Shown piece by piece: positions 7,269-14,675 of a stretch of 22,252 nucleotides of DNA. The stretch is taken from NCBI GenBank assembly GCA_947088155.1, contig CAMUFL010000015.1, positions 1 through 22,252 of the forward strand. The letters are read 5' to 3'. Source of the stretch: an uncultured Gardnerella sp. Lineage in GTDB: Bacteria; Actinomycetota; Actinomycetes; Actinomycetales; Bifidobacteriaceae. How positions within the stretch are numbered: position 1 is the stretch's first letter; each line of letters starts with the position of its first letter. The notes under the pieces are model-generated. The model saw only the letters and a program-made list of their open reading frames with translations, did not search any database and had not been told where the DNA came from. The translations under genes and the position numbers were made by a program.

Positions 7269-8411
7269 TTATTTCAGCACACCTTCAATAAGCTTTGTAA
7301 TCAAATCGCCGTAGTTTATTCCGGTTGCTTCCCAAGCTTTTGGATACATGGAAATTGGCGTAAATCCAGGCATTGTGTTGATTTCGTTAAGAATTACGCG
7401 CCCGTCTTTAGTTACGAAAGAATCCACGCGACTAAGCCCACGTCCGTCTACCGCTTTGAACGCTGCGAGCGCAGTTTTGCGCACTTGCTGCAAAGTTTCT
7501 TCCGGCAAATCTGCTGGAACTTCCACGTGCGAAGCTGCAGAATCCATGTATTTGCTGTCAAAATCGTAGAACTGGTCTTCTCCAGCCTGGCGCTTGTCTA
7601 GCACAACTTCTCCAGGCCAGCTTGCCTGAGGTTCTTCGCCGTCGCGAGCTGCAAGAACCGCGCACTCAATTTCTCGCGCGTCAATTCCTTGCTCAACTAG
7701 CACTCGCCAATCGTGCTTCGAAGCCTCAAAAACGGCTTCCGCTAAGGCTTTAGCGTCATGCGATTCAACTTTTGTAACGCCAAAGCTAGATCCTGCGCGG
7801 CTTGGTTTCACAAAAAGCGGATACTCAAGTTTTGCAGCCTCAACTTGCATAAGAATTTCGTTTGCGTACGCAGCAAAATGATTTGCAGCATCGCTTTCAA
7901 ACTTGCGCGCATCCAGCGCAATTCCAGGAGCAACAGCGATTCCTGCAGCTTTAAAAAGTTGCTTTGCGTAATACTTATCCATGCATGCAGCTGAAGCCAG
8001 CACTCCGCAACCAACGTATGGAACTTGCATCATTTCTAGCAGACCTTGCAAAGTTCCGTCTTCGCCGTTTGGACCGTGAAGAACTGGGAAAACTGCGTCA
8101 ATATGACCCAAACTCGTAAGCGTACCGTCGGCTTCGCGCACCAAAAATCCGTCTGCTCCTTTAGCTGGGTCTAGCACAACATCGCGCGTCTGCTCGGTTT
8201 TTGTGATGACTGGCAGCTCACCTTGCTCCATTCGGAAGTTGCGCGGGTCTTCGCCGCCAACAATCCACTCGCCTTTTTTAGTAATAGCAATGCGAATAAT
8301 ATCAAAACGACTTTCGTCTACAGCACTGAGTACTCCAGCAGCAGATATGCAAGAAATCGAATGCTCGTCTGCTTTACCGCCGTACAAGAACACTACACGC
8401 TTTTTCGTCAT
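7269..8411 (-). CDS. ddl: D-alanine--D-alanine ligase
   Basis: This 380-residue ATP-grasp ligase joins two D-alanines for the peptidoglycan stem peptide in the cytoplasm. The N-terminal YGGKADEHSIS (10-20), LHGPNGEDGTLQGLLE (111-126) and the metal-binding end LNEINTMPGFTP (341-352) are all typical. The omega-loop YDFDSKYM (282-289) keeps the Lys-Tyr pair (K287, Y288). In this family that pair marks D-Ala-D-Ala rather than D-Ala-D-Lac synthesis, so this is not a vancomycin-resistance ligase. The ATG has AAGGA just upstream. It follows gpsA by 108 bp of repeat-rich DNA and is probably part of a plsC-gpsA-ddl unit. Confidence 0.97.
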   Translation of the reverse strand: MTKKRVVFLYGGKADEHSISCISAAGVLSAVDESRFDIIRIAITKKGEWIVGGEDPRNFRMEQGELPVITKTEQTRDVVLDPAKGADGFLVREADGTLTSLGHIDAVFPVLHGPNGEDGTLQGLLEMMQVPYVGCGVLASAACMDKYYAKQLFKAAGIAVAPGIALDARKFESDAANHFAAYANEILMQVEAAKLEYPLFVKPSRAGSSFGVTKVESHDAKALAEAVFEASKHDWRVLVEQGIDAREIECAVLAARDGEEPQASWPGEVVLDKRQAGEDQFYDFDSKYMDSAASHVEVPADLPEETLQQVRKTALAAFKAVDGRGLSRVDSFVTKDGRVILNEINTMPGFTPISMYPKAWEATGINYGDLITKLIEGVLK

Positions 8412-8439
8412 TTTTTTCCTTTTATATATTTTATTTTTG

Positions 8440-8519
8440 ATTATTTTAGTTTTTTCGATTATTTACGATTATTTTCGATTATTTACGCGCGCTACTTTTC
8501 GCACTACTTTTCGCGCTAC
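8440..8519. repeat. Short A+T-rich and 12-bp repeats in the ddl-gpsA gap
   Basis: Units of about 10 bp (CGATTATTTA or CGATTATTTT) repeat three to four times, followed by a 12-bp motif (CGCGCTACTTTT-like) three times up to the gpsA stop. No clear promoter or terminator can be picked out. Confidence 0.6.
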
Positions 8520-9515
8520 TTACTCTTCGCAAACATCTTCATCGAAAAGCATTGCAAGCATTTCTTGGCAGGAGATTCCTTCTTCAAGCACGCGAGCCAT
8601 TGCGCTTGCGAGCGGAGTTGCAACGCCCAATCGCTTGCCCATTGCCACAACTGCGCTTGTGGTTGGCACGCCTTCTGCAACGCCATTGCTTACGGCGGTT
8701 GCTTCTTCAACGCTCATGCCTTTGCCAAGATTTGCGCCGAAAGTATAGTTGCGGCTTAGTGGAGATCCGCAAGTTGCAACTAAATCGCCAAAGCCTGCAA
8801 GACCTGCAAAAGTGCGCGAATCTGCGCCTTCTGCAACTCCCAAAGCCGTCAATTCTGCAAGTCCTCGCGTTTCAATCATAGCTGCAGTGTTTTCGCCGTA
8901 TCCTGCGCCTCGAGCCATTCCAACTGCGAGCGCAACCACGTTTTTAAGCGAGCCGCACATTTCTACGCCGATTACGTCTGTTGACACAAATGCTTTAAAG
9001 TAGCTGTTTGAGCAAGCTTTTGCAACCACTTCTGCTTGAGATTTTTCTGCGCAAGCAACTACTGCTGCAGCTGGATGGCGAGATGCAACTTCCTTGCTTA
9101 AGTTTGGTCCGGAAAGTGCAGCGAAACGGTTGCGCGGTAAGTTCAATGCCTCGCACACGACCTCGTCCATGCGCTTGCCTGTTGTGCGCTCAATGCCTTT
9201 CATAAGCGAAACCACAATCGCATTTTGTGGAATCAACCCCACAAATTCTGCTAACGCAATGCGCGCAAACTGTGCCGCAATTGCCACGACTACAATATCC
9301 GCGTTCGCCACAGCTTCTTCGCGATCCCCAGTTGCCGTCATATTTTCCGGCAACTTCTCCACGCTTGGCAAGCGCACTGCGTTATGATGATGGTCGCGAA
9401 TTCCTTCGACGATTTCCGGCTCGATTGCCCACATCGTTACTTTATTTCCTGCGTCCGCAAGTACCTGTCCAAATGCAGTTCCCCAAGCTCCAGCACCCAA
9501 CACCGTAACGTTCAT
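8520..9515 (-). CDS. gpsA: Glycerol-3-phosphate dehydrogenase [NAD(P)+]
   Basis: This 331-residue enzyme interconverts dihydroxyacetone phosphate and sn-glycerol 3-phosphate, supplying the phospholipid backbone. The dinucleotide-binding motif LGAGAWGTAFG lies at 6-16, the conserved SLMKGIER with Lys106 at 103-110, LSGPNLSKEVA at 134-144, and the catalytic GSLKNVVALA with Lys191 at 188-197. Length and order are standard for GpsA. The ATG has AAGG seven bases upstream. It lies downstream of plsC, whose product uses the acylated form of its product, so the pair fits a glycerolipid pathway unit. Confidence 0.97.
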   Translation of the reverse strand: MNVTVLGAGAWGTAFGQVLADAGNKVTMWAIEPEIVEGIRDHHHNAVRLPSVEKLPENMTATGDREEAVANADIVVVAIAAQFARIALAEFVGLIPQNAIVVSLMKGIERTTGKRMDEVVCEALNLPRNRFAALSGPNLSKEVASRHPAAAVVACAEKSQAEVVAKACSNSYFKAFVSTDVIGVEMCGSLKNVVALAVGMARGAGYGENTAAMIETRGLAELTALGVAEGADSRTFAGLAGFGDLVATCGSPLSRNYTFGANLGKGMSVEEATAVSNGVAEGVPTTSAVVAMGKRLGVATPLASAMARVLEEGISCQEMLAMLFDEDVCEE

Positions 9516-9677
9516 GTTTACGCCTTGCCTTTCGGTTGTAATCCTTATTTTTTGCGACTTTAGTCTTTATTTTTGCGGCTTTTGGCTTTTACAGCTTTAC
9601 AGCTTCATAGCTTTTGTTGCTTTTTACTATTTCTAGTATTTGCGACTAATCACACTATTACATAATTCTACACACGA

Positions 9678-9699
9678 CGCTTTACGGCTTAATAAAGCG
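9678..9699 (-). terminator. Weak hairpin after the acyltransferase gene
   Basis: CGCTTTA (9678-9684) pairs with TAAAGCG (9693-9699) around an 8-nt loop, 16 bp past the stop of the acyltransferase gene. No T-run follows on the minus strand, so it may be only a pause or processing site. Confidence 0.25.
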
Positions 9700-9714
9700 C
9701 GAGTTTGCTTGCGA

Positions 9715-10614
9715 TTATTCCGTAACGCGTTTCATCTGCCTGTAGTCAAAGTAGCCAGCCGGCGCTTTTTCGCCGCGAATTTCTTCCATAATTTGCGTCA
9801 TGCGAACTCGCACTCGACGAGCCAACTCTTCCGCAGATTCAAGTGGAGGAAGTTCTCCCCAGTTTTCGCTTCCCTTAAGTAAGTCGGCATAATCAAGCTG
9901 AGCATCGTAGCACATTACAATATTTTTCTTTGGCCACGGCCACCAGTGGTTAATGCTTGCAGCACCCCACACAACCGCGCAAAATAGCGGAATCTGGTGT
10001 CCTAGCCTGCGCGAGGCTTCGAGTGCAATCACTCCCACACCTGGCTTCATGCTCATAGGCCATTTTTGTGGATCTCTTGTAACTGTTCCTTCTGGCCATA
10101 CGCTAAGCGGCCTTCCGTTTGTGAGGATTTTGATTGATTCTTCCTCAATTTCGCGCGCTTTTCCGCTTCTTCGTGGCACCGGCTGCATGCCTACTAGCTG
10201 GAACCATTTGCCTAAGATTGGCCAAGTGGCAAGTTCTGCTTTTGCCATGTAGCGCGGTCTGCGACCTTGGTGAAATAGTGCGGTCATTGGCACGAATACG
10301 TCGAACATGGTAACGTGCGTGCAAGCGGTTATGAATACGCCTTCTTCTGGCACGTTTTCTAGTCCCCACGCGCGTACTTTTGAGCGCGAGCGCAGTACGC
10401 GTGACGTTCCTTCTAACAATCTTTCGGTTGCTTTTGGATTTTGCGCGTCAATTTCTGCTTGATTTGGCTTACGTTTGCCTGTTGGATAGTAGTAAGTTGG
10501 GTCAACTAAGTTGTGCGCGTGCGCTAAGCGCTCTACTTGCTCATCGCTGAGTGGTTTTACGGCGCTTCTTGGCGAAGGTTTTCCTTTTGATACCATACGT
10601 CTATTGTGCCGCAC
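9715..10614 (-). CDS. plsC: PlsC-type 1-acylglycerol-3-phosphate O-acyltransferase
   Basis: This protein of 293-299 residues transfers an acyl chain to lysophosphatidate at the membrane, making phosphatidate. The HX4D catalytic motif THVTMFD lies at 99-105 (H100, D105). The substrate-binding motif WPEGTVTRD lies at 173-181, followed by the conserved PMSMKPGVGVIALEA block. Two starts are possible. GTG at 10614 has AGG about 8 bp upstream, supplied by an 11-bp repeat; ATG at 10596 (residue 7) has no clear ribosome binding site. The N-terminal 60 residues are basic and probably cytoplasmic. It precedes gpsA by 199 bp on the same strand. Confidence 0.9.
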   Translation of the reverse strand: MRHNRRMVSKGKPSPRSAVKPLSDEQVERLAHAHNLVDPTYYYPTGKRKPNQAEIDAQNPKATERLLEGTSRVLRSRSKVRAWGLENVPEEGVFITACTHVTMFDVFVPMTALFHQGRRPRYMAKAELATWPILGKWFQLVGMQPVPRRSGKAREIEEESIKILTNGRPLSVWPEGTVTRDPQKWPMSMKPGVGVIALEASRRLGHQIPLFCAVVWGAASINHWWPWPKKNIVMCYDAQLDYADLLKGSENWGELPPLESAEELARRVRVRMTQIMEEIRGEKAPAGYFDYRQMKRVTE

Positions 10615-10647
10615 GCTATAAACCTGCTATAAACCTGCTATAAACCT
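10615..10647. repeat. 11-bp tandem repeat (three units) at the plsC start
   Basis: GCTATAAACCT is repeated exactly at 10615-10625, 10626-10636 and 10637-10647. On the minus strand each unit reads AGGTTTATAGC, giving both an AGG near the plsC GTG start and a -10-like TATAG. Changes in copy number could shift plsC expression signals. Confidence 0.8.
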
Positions 10648-10657
10648 GCGCTACGCT

Positions 10658-11060
10658 ATTTCCTTTACACGCGCGTAAAGAAACTGTCACTTTTCAGCTA
10701 AATTGCGTTATTTCCTTTACACGACTGTAAAGTTTTAATCGCTTTCCAGCTAAATTGCGACATTTCCTATACACGACTGTAAAGTTTTAATCTCTTTTCC
10801 GCAAGATTCCGACATTTCCTGTACACGCTTGTAAAGTTTTTGTCGGTTTGCTGTTTTGTGTAACATTTGCCGTGTATTTTAACTGGCATTTGTCGCTAGA
10901 TTATCTGGTTTATGAAACATTTGCCGGAAAACTACAGGGCTTTTGTCGCTGGATTAGCTGGTTTTTGGAACATTTGCCGGAAAACTACAGGGCTTTTGTC
11001 GCTGGATTAGCCAATTTATAAAACATTTGCCGGAATTCTACCTGGGTTTTGTCGCTACTT
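10658..11060 (+). repeat. 53-bp-period composite tandem array 3 (B units then A units)
   Basis: Unit starts (ATTTCC or ATTTGCC) fall at 10658, 10710, 10762, 10814, 10865, 10919, 10972 and 11025, so the spacing is 51-54 bp. The first four units are B type, with a CTTTACA/TGTAAAG-like palindrome at their start. The last four are A type, with CATTTGCCGGAAAACTACAG and TTTGTCGCTGGATTAGC. A and B units align over their length (shared CATTTnCC start, TCGCT, AGC-AATT), so they are subfamilies of one repeat. Confidence 0.85.
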
Positions 11061-11062
11061 CC

Positions 11063-11923
11063 TCAATTTTTCTTTACGCGCGTCTTCGCAATCAGCCCAT
11101 GTTTAGGCGAGCACGCCCACGCTAGTACAAAAAGCACCGTCGCAACCAGCACAATCGTTCCACCTGTTGCAGTATCAAAACTCCACGAAATATACATGCC
11201 CACAATCGACGACGCGCAACCAATAACCGGCGCCAAAATCATCATCCTAGATAGCCTATCCGTAAGCAGTCGCGCAGTCGCAGCAGGCGTAACCAACAGC
11301 GCGAGCACAAGCACGTTTCCAATAATTTGCACGGAAACAACCACCGCAATCGCCACCAAAACGTATAGCATTCCATCTAGCCACGCAACTGGCAATCCCA
11401 TTGCGCGCGAAGTTTCGCGATCCATCGACACGCACACAAGCTCTTTGTGGAACATGCTCAAAAGCGTCAAAATAATAAGCCCAGTCACAGCCACAACAGC
11501 AATATCTGAGTCCGGAATGCCAGTAATTGAGCCGAAAAGGAAGGATTCCAAAGAGCCTGCGTAGCCTGAAGCTTTTGAGATTATTACGATTCCGAGTGCG
11601 AAAGCAGATACGAAGAATACGCCAATAAACGAGTCTTCGCGAAGCCTGCGGTTTTGGCTAAAAATAGATACGATTAGCGCAGTCGCGACTCCTGCGAGCG
11701 CGCCTCCAAATAGCAGATTTCCTTGCAATACGAAGGCGATTGCAAGCCCGGGAAATACAGAGTGCGCTACAGCGTCTCCAATAAACGCCATTCCGCGAAG
11801 CACAACGTAGCAGCCCACGGCTCCGCAAATTACGCTCGAAAGGCAGGCTACAATAAGCGCTTTTAGCAAAAACCAAAGGTCCGGATTTGTTAAGTCTTGT
11901 ATAAATTCGATTGGCGATAACAT
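11063..11923 (-). CDS. ABC transporter permease, anchored repeat-type (ABC-3 family)
   Basis: This 286-residue integral membrane protein has about eight to nine hydrophobic helices. It belongs to the ABC-3 (ZnuB/MntB-like) permeases, shown by GCYVVLRGMAFIGDAVAHSV near residues 37-56 and by IIGNVLVLALLVTPAATARL in the C-terminal half. These permeases move Zn2+, Mn2+ or Fe2+ across the membrane as a dimer with the ATPase. The gene lies 13 bp after the ATPase gene, and its GAGG ribosome binding site overlaps that gene's stop (TAGAGG), so the two are translationally close. It is the last gene of the six-gene operon. By context it matches the anchored repeat-type ABC transporter permease family. 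Zinc as substrate is inferred from the Zur-like promoter site. Confidence 0.93.
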   Translation of the reverse strand: MLSPIEFIQDLTNPDLWFLLKALIVACLSSVICGAVGCYVVLRGMAFIGDAVAHSVFPGLAIAFVLQGNLLFGGALAGVATALIVSIFSQNRRLREDSFIGVFFVSAFALGIVIISKASGYAGSLESFLFGSITGIPDSDIAVVAVTGLIILTLLSMFHKELVCVSMDRETSRAMGLPVAWLDGMLYVLVAIAVVVSVQIIGNVLVLALLVTPAATARLLTDRLSRMMILAPVIGCASSIVGMYISWSFDTATGGTIVLVATVLFVLAWACSPKHGLIAKTRVKKN

Positions 11924-11936
11924 TTATTTTTTACCT

Positions 11937-12710
11937 CTATTTCTGCCCGATTACGCGCTCAACGGCTTGAATAAGCGGATTTTGCGGAGCTACGTGGAAA
12001 GTTCGCACCCACTGTTCAGTTCGCAAATTTTGCGGATCGTCGTCGCCAACAATAGTGCCGTCAAAAAGCATGATTCTTGAGCACGAATTAATAGAGCCGA
12101 TTATGTCGTGCGAGCTCATAAGAATTGCTTCTCCCGACTTTGCTAAATCTAAAAACAGGCTCGTAAGTAGCTCTTGAGTTGGCATATCAAGTCCAGTAAA
12201 AGGTTCGTCAAGTAGCAGCAAGCGCGGCTCTCCGGCAAGTGCGCGCGCAACCAGCACGCGTTGACGCTGGCCGCCTGAAAGTTCGCCGATTGTGCGGTCT
12301 CGAAAATCAGCCATTCCTGTGCGCTCAAGAGAAGCGAGCGCTATCTCATAATCTTCTTTTTTTGCGCGACGAACGTAACCAATATGCCGAATTCTGCCCA
12401 TCATCACAACGTCAAGCACAGAAAGCGGAAAATCCCAAGCAATATCGTGTCTTTGCGGCACGTAACCTACGTAAGATACGCGCGAATTTACACTGTCGCC
12501 TTCTGCGCAAGGCGCATGCACTTCCAGCTTTCCGGAGTGCGAAATCAGCCCCATAATCGCACGAAACAGCGTCGTTTTGCCGGCACCGTTCGCGCCCAGC
12601 AATCCTACGAATTCGCCGCTTTTTATACTAAACGAAACGTTTTTTACAACAGTGCGGCTTGTGTACGACACACTTAAGTTTTGTGCGTTAATAACAGTAT
12701 TTGCGTCCAT
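11937..12710 (-). CDS. ABC transporter ATP-binding protein, anchored repeat-type
   Basis: This 257-residue ATPase energises the permease. Walker A GANGAGKTT lies at 39-47, the Q-loop Gln at 86, signature LSGGQRQR at 144-151, Walker B LLLLDE at 164-169, and the switch His at 201 (SSHD). Sequence character (GYVPQRHDIAWDFPLSVLDVVMMGR) is that of the metal-uptake ZnuC/MntA-like group. The ATG follows AAGGACTAAAT. It lies 56 bp after the substrate-binding protein gene and 13 bp before the permease gene. The 5' gap is made of an 11-bp repeat whose units each carry a Shine-Dalgarno-like AGG or GGG. Confidence 0.95.
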   Translation of the reverse strand: MDANTVINAQNLSVSYTSRTVVKNVSFSIKSGEFVGLLGANGAGKTTLFRAIMGLISHSGKLEVHAPCAEGDSVNSRVSYVGYVPQRHDIAWDFPLSVLDVVMMGRIRHIGYVRRAKKEDYEIALASLERTGMADFRDRTIGELSGGQRQRVLVARALAGEPRLLLLDEPFTGLDMPTQELLTSLFLDLAKSGEAILMSSHDIIGSINSCSRIMLFDGTIVGDDDPQNLRTEQWVRTFHVAPQNPLIQAVERVIGQK

Positions 12711-12717
12711 ATTTAGT

Positions 12718-12761
12718 CCTTACCAAGTCCTTACAAAATCCCTACCAAATCCCTACAAAAT
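12718..12761. repeat. 11-bp tandem repeat upstream of the ATPase gene
   Basis: Four 11-bp units, CCTTACCAAGT, CCTTACAAAAT, CCCTACCAAAT and CCCTACAAAAT, run from 12718 to 12761. On the minus strand each ends in a TAAGG- or TAGGG-like motif. The unit nearest the start (12718-12728) supplies the AAGG ribosome binding site of the ATPase gene. Confidence 0.8.
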
Positions 12762-12766
12762 CCTCA

Positions 12767-14566
12767 TCACTTCAAACATTTCGCTAACGAATCCGCGTTC
12801 GCTCGCATCATATCCGCGTAAGTTCTAACTTTCGCGTCGAAAGCGTCACCATAAATTGGGCAGACTTTCACATGCGCTTGCGCAGCCAGCTCTTTAAGCA
12901 CGGATGAGCGCGAAATCAAATTCGGCTCCAAAAATACTGCCGGAATTTCCAAGTCGCGCAAAATTTGCGAAAGCCTACGCCTGTCTTGCACACTCGGCTC
13001 GCTTGAAGGGTTGATTGTTACAAATCCTGCAATATTTACGCCGTAAGCTTTACCTAAGTATGCAAAAGCGTCGTGCGTTGTAACTAAGTTGCGGCGCTCT
13101 TTTGGAATTGACGCAACTTTTTTGCGCATATACGCGTCTACGTCGAGAAGCTTGTTAATATAACGGTCCGCATTTGCGCGATATTTGCGAGCATTTTTAG
13201 GGTCGACTTCGCACAATCGGTCCGCAATTGTTCGCACATAAGCAATTCCGTTTTTTACTGACTGCCATAAATGCGGGTCAATATCGCCGTGAACATGCTT
13301 TCCAAGAACGGCTTGCGGAAGCTGATACAACTTTTCGCGAGCAGCACCCAAAAAACGATACCCCTGCTCTGCCGGAATCTCCTTCAATGCATTAGTCGGC
13401 ACTTCCACAACCACATCGCGAGGCGCATAATACACGCGTTTTGGCGCAGCAGAGCGTTTTTCTTGCACAGTATCCACTCGGTACATAAACCCGCGCGACG
13501 CCAAATCGTATGCTAAATCGGCATGACCTTGATTCAAAACTACGCGAGCGCCACGCTTTTTCGCTATTTTCTGCGCGTTTACGCCAACAGCAAAACGCAT
13601 TCTTGTATTACCTAAGCTTGCAACTCTTGCACCTTGAGCATCCAAAATATCCGCATGCCAGTCAAGCGTGTACTCTCCCGGCTTGCTAAAAGCCCAGCTT
13701 AAATGCGTGTGCGCGTCTGCAGGCAAGTCCACGTGATCGTCGTCGCTGATTCCGTTTGCTGAATTTACGTAAGTTTCTACGCTGCCAAAAGTGCCAGTTA
13801 GGTAAGCGAATAATGCTCCAGGCCCGCTAACTTTCGTTGCAGTTAGGCGGATTCTGTCGGAGCGCTTCATGTTATACGCATTCGGTTTTATTACGGTTGC
13901 GCGTCCTTCTTTTGTTACTGTAGAAGGCGCGTTTGATTGGGAAGACTGTGAAGATTGGGAAGACTGTGATTCTTTAGAAGATTCTACAGTTGCAGATTGC
14001 GCAGTTTTATTTAGATTATTAAGTTGCGTTAGCGATTCGTTTCCAGCATTACCAGAATTTCCAGCTTCTGCTCCAACTTGCGCAGCCATGCGTTCTGTAG
14101 CAAGACCTAGCCAAATCGTATCCAGCGACACGTCTTCGACCATTGGAATAATATCCGCCGCATGCTTCACGCTTTCTTCAGCAAGCTCAACATTCGGCAC
14201 GCCTTTTCGCAAATTCGCGTCCAAAGCGGTGATCACGCCGTGTTCCTCAAGCATCATGTAGTTACTAAAAGCCACGTCCGCATATACAACGTCGCGAATT
14301 GAGCGCAATCGCGGCTCGTAGGAGTGCGGGTCTGCGTTATCCGGCACAATTGCGCTCACGTTTGCAGCGTCTCCTGCCACATTCGCCACCATATCGCGCA
14401 AAACGCCTGTAGTTGTAACTACATTAATTCGCCCGTCGCGATGCCCTGCACTATTTCCACTATTCGCAGATCCGCACGCACAAAGCGGAATCGTGGTTGC
14501 AACAGCCAAAATAGCCGCAATCGCACGCTTCGCGCTTTTTCGCCCTACTAAATCAATGAATTTCAT
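12767..14566 (-). CDS. Metal-type ABC substrate-binding lipoprotein with inserted surface module
   Basis: This 599-residue protein is far longer than usual ZnuA-like proteins (about 300). A signal peptide ends in a lipobox, LCAC (28-31), with Cys31 as lipid anchor. The ZnuA/MntC-type metal site is complete: H81 in NADPHSYEP, H432 in DIDPHLW, H498 in TTHDAF and D574 in GDAFD, with extra H424 and H426 at 423-427. Between the first and second ligands an insert of about 270 residues (152-418) carries a 'choice-of-anchor M' module. Its C-terminal half (GPG 248-250, HTHLSW 286-291) comes before its N-terminal half (GHAD 347-350, YQLPQ 414-418). A Ser/Gln-rich linker (about 165-222) with SQSSQSSQS lies inside. 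The family is the anchored repeat-type transporter binding protein. It probably hands metal to the permease at the membrane's outer face. Only a weak ribosome binding site is seen. Confidence 0.93.
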   Translation of the reverse strand: MKFIDLVGRKSAKRAIAAILAVATTIPLCACGSANSGNSAGHRDGRINVVTTTGVLRDMVANVAGDAANVSAIVPDNADPHSYEPRLRSIRDVVYADVAFSNYMMLEEHGVITALDANLRKGVPNVELAEESVKHAADIIPMVEDVSLDTIWLGLATERMAAQVGAEAGNSGNAGNESLTQLNNLNKTAQSATVESSKESQSSQSSQSSQSNAPSTVTKEGRATVIKPNAYNMKRSDRIRLTATKVSGPGALFAYLTGTFGSVETYVNSANGISDDDHVDLPADAHTHLSWAFSKPGEYTLDWHADILDAQGARVASLGNTRMRFAVGVNAQKIAKKRGARVVLNQGHADLAYDLASRGFMYRVDTVQEKRSAAPKRVYYAPRDVVVEVPTNALKEIPAEQGYRFLGAAREKLYQLPQAVLGKHVHGDIDPHLWQSVKNGIAYVRTIADRLCEVDPKNARKYRANADRYINKLLDVDAYMRKKVASIPKERRNLVTTHDAFAYLGKAYGVNIAGFVTINPSSEPSVQDRRRLSQILRDLEIPAVFLEPNLISRSSVLKELAAQAHVKVCPIYGDAFDAKVRTYADMMRANADSLAKCLK

Positions 14567-14602
14567 TAAATTCTTACCAAACTACAAATCTAAAAAATAC
14601 AT

Positions 14603-14665
14603 ACTTCCGAAAAACTTCCGAAAAACTTCCGAAAAACTTCCGAAATAAATCTTCCGAAATACAAA
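14603..14665. repeat. 11-bp tandem repeat between the third surface gene and the binding-protein gene
   Basis: ACTTCCGAAAA occurs four times in a row (14603-14646, last copy with one change), then twice more at wider spacing. On the minus strand each unit carries GGAAG. It fills the 109-bp gap, which is the longest inside the operon; no terminator hairpin is present, so read-through is expected. Confidence 0.85.
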
Positions 14666-14675
14666 CTTCCGAACG

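Larger units (their letters stand above)
10615..11062. other. Gap between transporter operon and plsC: repeats only
   Basis: The gap of about 450 bp is entirely repeats: three 11-bp units next to plsC, then a 53-bp-period array up to the permease stop. No gene, and no terminator of the hairpin plus T-run type, is seen for the transporter operon. Confidence 0.75.

Noticed and set aside
7269..8411. Van-type D-Ala-D-Lac ligase
   Set aside because: The Lys-Tyr pair typical of D-Ala-D-Ala ligases is present (residues 287-288), and no vanH or vanX neighbours exist.
10658..11060. CRISPR array
   Set aside because: The whole 53-bp period is conserved; there are no short identical repeats separated by unique spacers, and no cas genes are present.
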